Source of the DNA: Prochlorococcus sp. AG-686-O05
GTDB lineage: Bacteria; Cyanobacteriota; Cyanobacteriia; PCC-6307; Cyanobiaceae
Assembly (NCBI GenBank): GCA_003210235.1
Contig: QCVV01000003.1
Location: 1-43,863, forward strand
Length of the DNA stretch: 43,863 nt
Reading direction: 5' to 3'
This document shows positions 38,655-43,863 of the stretch, piece after piece. The notes beneath the pieces were generated by a model. That model was not told the origin of the DNA, ran no database searches, and worked only from the letters and a program-made list of their open reading frames with translations. The translations under genes were made by a program, and so were the position numbers. How positions within the stretch are numbered: the first letter of the stretch is position 1; every line of letters starts with the position of its first letter.

Positions 38655-39940
38655 CTTTTTCGTTTTTTACGTAACTCTTCATATTTATTTTTTTCCCATC
38701 CAGAATCTTTGGGTTTCCAAAATTTTATTCCTCTTAAATCAGTTGGCAGATATTCTTGTTGCAACCAGTTCCCTGGGAAATTATGGGGATTTAAGTAATT
38801 ACTAGCATTATTTTTTAGATGACTTGGAACTAACGATACATTAGTAGACTTAAAAGCTTCTACTGCTTTGAAAATTGATTTAGTACTATTACTCTTTGGA
38901 GAAATTGCCAGGTATAAAGAAGCTTGAGAAAGAAAAAATAATCCTTCAGGGAAACCAACTCGATCAAAAGCATCACAACATGACTGCACAACAACTATTG
39001 CATTAGGGTCTGCGAGACCAATGTCTTCACAAGCAGAGATCAAAAGTCTTCTAAAAATAAAATTTGGATCTTCTCCGGCTTCAACCATATTGGCAAGCCA
39101 ATATAAAGTCGCATCTGGGTCTGAGCCTCTAATAGATTTGATAAAAGCACTAATAACATCAAAATGATTTTGGCCATTTTTGTCATAAACAATATTTTTC
39201 TTTTGGATTGAATCTTCAGCAATTTGCAAATCAATAACAACTAATTTATCTTTATTTTCCTTTGTAATATTTATACCTAACTCTAAAGCATTTATGAGAT
39301 TCCTCGCATCGCCTCCAGAGAATTTTACCAAATGATTAATTGCCTCTTCTGTTATTTCGATGGTTTTAGAATCTTGAAGGCAAGAGTAATAATTTATTAC
39401 TTTTTCAATTATTTTCTTCAAATCATTTTTATTTAAAGGAAGTAATGAAAAAATACGAGCTCTACTTATTAGAGCTTTATTTACGGCAAAGAAAGGGTTT
39501 TCTGTTGTAGCACCAATAAAAGTAATAGTACCGTTTTCAATTGAGGGCAACAAAGCATCTTGTTGAACTGAGTTAAATCTATGTACCTCATCAATAAATA
39601 AAATTGTTTTCCTATTGGAAATAAGTAACCTTTCCTTCGCATTTGCAATTTCAGTTCTTAATTCCTTAAGACTAGACAAAATAGCATTTAACTTTATTAA
39701 TGAGGAACGAGTATTAGAAGATATAATCTCAATTAAGGTTGTTTTACCTACACCAGGTGGTCCAAAAAAAATAATATTTCCTACCTTGTCATTCAGAATT
39801 GCATTTCTCAATAAAGAGTTATTTCCTAAGATAGATTCTTGACCAAAAAAGCCATCTAAATTCTTTGGCCTTAATTTATCCGCTAATGGAGCATTACTTT
39901 GCGTTTGATAAATATTGCGAAATAAATTATCTGACTCCAT
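38651..39940 (-). CDS. rarA: replication-associated recombination protein A (MgsA/RarA AAA+ ATPase)
   Basis: PLADKLRPKNLDGFFGQESIL; FFGPPGVGKTTL; LFIDEVHRFNSVQQDALLPSIENGTITFIGATTENPFF. Confidence 0.92.
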   Translation of the reverse strand: MESDNLFRNIYQTQSNAPLADKLRPKNLDGFFGQESILGNNSLLRNAILNDKVGNIIFFGPPGVGKTTLIEIISSNTRSSLIKLNAILSSLKELRTEIANAKERLLISNRKTILFIDEVHRFNSVQQDALLPSIENGTITFIGATTENPFFAVNKALISRARIFSLLPLNKNDLKKIIEKVINYYSCLQDSKTIEITEEAINHLVKFSGGDARNLINALELGINITKENKDKLVVIDLQIAEDSIQKKNIVYDKNGQNHFDVISAFIKSIRGSDPDATLYWLANMVEAGEDPNFIFRRLLISACEDIGLADPNAIVVVQSCCDAFDRVGFPEGLFFLSQASLYLAISPKSNSTKSIFKAVEAFKSTNVSLVPSHLKNNASNYLNPHNFPGNWLQQEYLPTDLRGIKFWKPKDSGWEKNKYEELRKKRKS

Positions 39941-39974
39941 ATTTTTTAAATTAACAATAAATCATTTTAAAGAT

Positions 39975-41612
39975 TTATGTAATAACAGTAGGTTTTTCCA
40001 TTTTGGTAAGTTTTGAAATATTTAATAAATGATCTAAATCATTAATTAGAGCTTTAAGAGCGACTTGAGGATTTAAAACTAAATTTTGTTGAGAGCTTGA
40101 AAATTTTTCAAAATATAATCTCAAAGTTGAACCTTTTGTACCAGTCCCTGACAAACGCAAGATTACTCTGGAATTATCCTCGAGTATAATTCTTAATCCT
40201 TGATTTTTACTAATCGAATTATCTACTGGATCTAAATATGAAAAGTTATCTGCTTGTTTTATAAAATTTCCAGCAAACTTATTTTCTTTTAAAATTGGAA
40301 GCTTAGATGATAAATCATTGAATATTTGATTTGCAATAGTAGAAGGGATAGCCTCATAATCGTGCCTTGAATAATAATTTCTTCCGTATTGTTTCCAGTG
40401 GTTTTGAATTAATTCACTTACTGTACAATTTTTCACAGCTAAAATTTGTAACCAATATAAAACTGCCCATAAGCCATCTTTTTCTCTGACATGATTACTA
40501 CCAGTTCCGAAGCTTTCCTCTCCACAAATTGTAATTAAATTGGAATCTAAGAGATTTCCAAAAAATTTCCATCCAGTTGGCGTTTCAAAACAAGGAATAT
40601 TTAAAGCATTAGCAACAAAGTCTACGGCTGAACTTGTAGGCATAGATCGTGCGACTCCAGCAATACCATCTTTATATCCCGGTACACAATTTGTATTTGC
40701 AGTAATAACTGCGAGACTATCACTTGGATTTACAAAACATCCCTTACCTAAGATCATATTTCTGTCACCATCACCATCACATGCAGCACCGAAACTATAG
40801 GCTTTTTGAACTAATAACAAATCTGCCAATTTAGAAGCATAAGTAAGATTTGGATCAGGATGTAAACCTCCAAAATCCTCTAGTGGTAAACCATTCATGA
40901 CACAATCATCTAAAAGACCCATTTTTTCAACAAAAATATTTTTTGCATATGGACCAGTAACTGCGTTCATTGCATCAAAAATTAAAGTGAAATCCTTTTT
41001 CAAAAAATCACTTATTTGATCTAAATCAAAAATATTCTCCATTAAATCTGAATAATCCTTTAGTCCGTCAATTATTTCTAGAGAAGTATCACCAAACGAG
41101 AATAAACCTAGCTTATTTAAATCTGGAATTTTTATATTGCTAATTTTGTAACTCTTAAGTGATTGAGAACATTCAAATATTTGATTTGTAATTGACTCAG
41201 CCGCAGGTCCACCATTAGAAGTATTTAATTTCACTCCGAAATCCCCTTCAAGACCTCCTGGATTATGACTTGCTGAAAGAATAATTCCTCCAATAGCACC
41301 CTCTTTTCTAATCAAATGTGATGTCGCTGGTGTAGACAATAACCCATTTTTTGGAATAATAACTTTTCCAACTTTATGAGCTACGCATATTTGGATAATC
41401 TTCTTAATTGCTTCGATATTCCCATATCTACCATCCCCACCAACAACCAAAGTTGACCCTCGCAAATTGCTAAGTGATTGAAAAATTGCCTCTATAAATA
41501 TTTCTAAATAATGCTCTTCTTGAAATCTTAAAGTACTTTTTCTTAAACCAGAAGTTCCTGGTTTCTGATCTAGAAAAGGATTTTTAATATTAATAACATT
41601 AACTTCAGTCAT
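39975..41612 (-). CDS. pgm: phosphoglucomutase
   Basis: KPGTSGLRKST; LSASHNPGGLEGDFGVKLN; ACDGDGDRNMI; CGEESFGTGSNHVREKDGLWAVL; RLSGTGTKGSTLRLY. Confidence 0.94.
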   Translation of the reverse strand: MTEVNVINIKNPFLDQKPGTSGLRKSTLRFQEEHYLEIFIEAIFQSLSNLRGSTLVVGGDGRYGNIEAIKKIIQICVAHKVGKVIIPKNGLLSTPATSHLIRKEGAIGGIILSASHNPGGLEGDFGVKLNTSNGGPAAESITNQIFECSQSLKSYKISNIKIPDLNKLGLFSFGDTSLEIIDGLKDYSDLMENIFDLDQISDFLKKDFTLIFDAMNAVTGPYAKNIFVEKMGLLDDCVMNGLPLEDFGGLHPDPNLTYASKLADLLLVQKAYSFGAACDGDGDRNMILGKGCFVNPSDSLAVITANTNCVPGYKDGIAGVARSMPTSSAVDFVANALNIPCFETPTGWKFFGNLLDSNLITICGEESFGTGSNHVREKDGLWAVLYWLQILAVKNCTVSELIQNHWKQYGRNYYSRHDYEAIPSTIANQIFNDLSSKLPILKENKFAGNFIKQADNFSYLDPVDNSISKNQGLRIILEDNSRVILRLSGTGTKGSTLRLYFEKFSSSQQNLVLNPQVALKALINDLDHLLNISKLTKMEKPTVIT

Positions 41613-41645
41613 GATTTCAATAAAACTTAGAAAAATCTAACTAAA

Positions 41646-41816
41646 TTAATGTGGCATTTCGGATGTTCTTAACATAGCGATAAACCATAAAGAGGAAATA
41701 ACTAATGCACTTAAAATTCCATAATTGACTCCAAACTTTGAAATAGTAATAGGAACTATTAAAGGAAAACTTAAAGCTCCAAATAATGGTGTAAAGGCAA
41801 CAATTTTTTTTAGCAT
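41646..41816 (-). CDS. 56-aa two-TM protein
   Basis: Own translation, absent from the ORF track: MLKKIVAFTPLFGALSFPLIVPITISKFGVNYGILSALVISSLWFIAMLRTSEMPH*. Confidence 0.65.
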   Translation of the reverse strand: MLKKIVAFTPLFGALSFPLIVPITISKFGVNYGILSALVISSLWFIAMLRTSEMPH

Positions 41817-41828
41817 TAGATCACTTAT

Positions 41829-42935
41829 TTAAAACCATTCAGTCTCAGCATTATCTTTCTCATTTGTGTCGTCAAAAGGGGTAACTCTATCAAATTTCAT
41901 TATAATTTTTTTTTCTTGATCACCAGAAGCATCTACAGCTTTAATTTCATATTTTTGAGAACCATCTCTAAAAGGAACTTGCAATCTAAAAGTACCGTCA
42001 GCAGCCAATGGAACTTCTTCTTCACCAATAGTTAACCTAGCAGATGGATCTGTTGCTCCATAAACAATTAATTCTGAATCAGCAACTAACCAAAAAGATT
42101 TATTTTGAACTATTCCACTTCCAGATTCGTTTAAGCCTGAAGACCATTGCCCTGCACCAGAATCGGTGAGATCTGAGTTTAAATTTGTTGAATTCATATC
42201 TTCCATAAATTCTTCTGAACCTACTTTTCTTCTTTTAGGAAAACTTGTTGCTGCCTGGTATAAGCGCTCATGCAACCCATTAGCTTCTTCCCCCTGAGGG
42301 CTTTGCATTATCGGAGAAGGCTCAGATGATATAGGATTCTCCAGATTAAAAGGAACAAATTTATCTAAAATCTGCTCTGAAGGTTGAGTACCTGGCACGT
42401 GACTTACAGAGGAAAAAGCTAATGACTTCCATTTGAAACCGTATTTATAGCCTAATTCAACCTTATAGTCCCTATTTGCAAGAGGAATTGGCAAATACCA
42501 TTCAGTGCTATAACTATCTACAGCAATTTCTCTTAAGGTTCCCTGATTTAAATTCCCTTCAGCAATACCAGTTGCATCGTATAAGCGTAAACATAACTTA
42601 TTAGCACCTAAAGACTGAGCTTTTTCTCTATCGATTTCTGAGATTTGCCAAAATACATATGCCCACTCTGGATCTCTGGGCAAAAATACTAGTTTTGTAT
42701 TAACTTCTTCTTTTACTGATTGAGAAGTAAATTCAGAAATCTTTGGAGGAGTTTTTTTAATTAAGGTTTTATTATTTTTTTCAGTAGAATTTTTTTGATA
42801 TTTATCAATAAGATCAATTAATACAGCCTTAGTTTTTCTACTATATAGAGGTACAGATAATTTACTAGCTTCTTGACGCAGTTGTCTGAGGGTTAAACTA
42901 AGTAGATATTCTTTATTCTTGATCCCATCAACCAC
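41829..42935 (-). CDS. DUF4912 protein with Rho-N/SAP-like N-terminus
   Basis: LTLRQLRQEASKLSVPLYSRKTKAVLIDLI; LVFLPRDPEWAYVFWQISEIDREKAQSLGANKLCLRLYD; SSGLNESGSGIVQNKSFWLVADSELIVYGATDPSARLTIGEEEVPLAADGTFRLQVPFRDG. Confidence 0.85.
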   Translation of the reverse strand: MVDGIKNKEYLLSLTLRQLRQEASKLSVPLYSRKTKAVLIDLIDKYQKNSTEKNNKTLIKKTPPKISEFTSQSVKEEVNTKLVFLPRDPEWAYVFWQISEIDREKAQSLGANKLCLRLYDATGIAEGNLNQGTLREIAVDSYSTEWYLPIPLANRDYKVELGYKYGFKWKSLAFSSVSHVPGTQPSEQILDKFVPFNLENPISSEPSPIMQSPQGEEANGLHERLYQAATSFPKRRKVGSEEFMEDMNSTNLNSDLTDSGAGQWSSGLNESGSGIVQNKSFWLVADSELIVYGATDPSARLTIGEEEVPLAADGTFRLQVPFRDGSQKYEIKAVDASGDQEKKIIMKFDRVTPFDDTNEKDNAETEWF

Positions 42936-43005
42936 TGTTAAAACTCCATAATTTGCATGGAATTAGTATGTTCTTTTTTTCTGCAGTTTGGGTGACATTA
43001 GAGGC

Positions 43006-43029
43006 AGTCGTCAGGATCTTCTGACTACT
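43006..43029. other. hairpin AGTCGTCAG-GATCTT-CTGACTACT in the 263-bp gap upstream of the DUF4912 gene
   Basis: Eight paired positions with one internal mismatch, hexanucleotide loop; GC-richer than flanks. Confidence 0.45.
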
Positions 43030-43198
43030 TTCAAGTTTCTAAATTTTGCAACTTTCTTGTAAATACTTGGCATAAAAGAACTTTGAAGAAATCTAGAAAT
43101 CTATAACTTATAAATTAATTTTCTATTTTTTAAATTTTATTACCTTGAATTGTTAAGAACTCAACAAAAATATATTTTTTCTTCGGGATCACTTCATA

Positions 43199-43561
43199 TT
43201 AATTGTCCTGTTTTTGTTCAACTAAGGTGATTAAATCATCAAGATCCAATTCTTTGAAATTTTTTTCAATGCTCTTAGAAAAAAAAATTAATTTTTTAGC
43301 GGCAGAAGACATTTGTTCAAAAAAAAGTTGGTTGAAATTTTTATCATTAAACTTCTGAGATTGTTTTTCACACCAATTTTTAAGAAGTTCATCTTCTTCA
43401 AGCAAAGATTTTTCATCTTTTCCGATTACCTTGAAAATTTCAAGGCAATGGGCTAGTAATCTAACGTGATGCTTTTTAATTATGGGCATATTCAGTTGAT
43501 CTATATTTTTCACCATCTCATCGCTTAATGGAGTTGGAAAAGAATTTGTTTGATTAGACAT
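43199..43561 (-). CDS. conserved hypothetical protein, divergent from sufB
   Basis: Intact 120-aa ORF, helical; no HTH recognised. Confidence 0.65.
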   Translation of the reverse strand: MSNQTNSFPTPLSDEMVKNIDQLNMPIIKKHHVRLLAHCLEIFKVIGKDEKSLLEEDELLKNWCEKQSQKFNDKNFNQLFFEQMSSAAKKLIFFSKSIEKNFKELDLDDLITLVEQKQDN

Positions 43562-43658
43562 TAATTTTTTAATTTAAATAAAGATAAAAACTCAATATTG
43601 GGCATATATTTAGCTAAAGTATAAAAAACTAATTGTAATAGATTAATTTATAGAAGTT

Positions 43659-43863
43659 ATGGTAACTGAAAATTTAGTTAAAGATGTTGTATCTGAACCG
43701 TACAAATATGGTTTCATTACCGATATCGAAACTGAAAAGATTTCCAAAGGGCTAAATGAAGATACAATTCGATTAATTTCAGAAAAAAAAGAAGAGCCTG
43801 AATATCTACTTAATTTTAGACTGAATGCCTTTAGGAAATGGCAAAAAATGAAGGAGCCTAATT
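43659..43863 (+). CDS. sufB: Fe-S cluster assembly protein SufB, N-terminal fragment cut by window edge
   Basis: MVTENLVKDVVSEPYKYGFITDIETEKISKGLNEDTIRLISEKKEEPEYLLNFRLNAFRKWQKMKEP. Confidence 0.93.
   Translation, partial: MVTENLVKDVVSEPYKYGFITDIETEKISKGLNEDTIRLISEKKEEPEYLLNFRLNAFRKWQKMKEPN

Noticed and set aside
1-43863. CRISPR arrays, transposases, integrases, phage genes, rRNA/tRNA genes
   Set aside because: None seen: no regularly spaced repeats, no mobile-element proteins in any ORF, and no convincing tRNA cloverleaf in intergenic gaps, though an unaided reading cannot exclude a short ncRNA.

Overview
The window is about 44 kb of AT-rich, densely packed core genome. The proteins encoded (CrtQ/zeta-carotene desaturase, NdhO, an Hli, DUF3120/DUF751/DUF2973/DUF4912-type cyanobacterial proteins, the SufB start) indicate a high-light Prochlorococcus-like picocyanobacterium. 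I saw no phage, transposon, CRISPR, rRNA or tRNA signal. About 50 coding regions are supported, including four short genes (Hli, a PetL-like 30-mer, a twin-CX3C 47-mer and a 56-aa membrane protein) that the supplied ORF track omits because of its length cutoff. The strongest unusual signal is at 38001-38654. A 4'-phosphopantetheinyl transferase (Sfp/HetI type) is readable end to end only by crossing four frameshifts, while every neighbouring gene is intact; its metal-binding 'GIDIE' motif also reads 'GINIE'. Other points of interest are a tandem PTPS fusion with asymmetric active sites, translationally overlapped with a RibD_C-type reductase; a divergent RHH-regulator promoter in which an 8-bp inverted repeat overlaps both candidate -10 boxes; and a Nif11-like protein ending in GGL. 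All family assignments were made by eye from translated sequence, with no database search.
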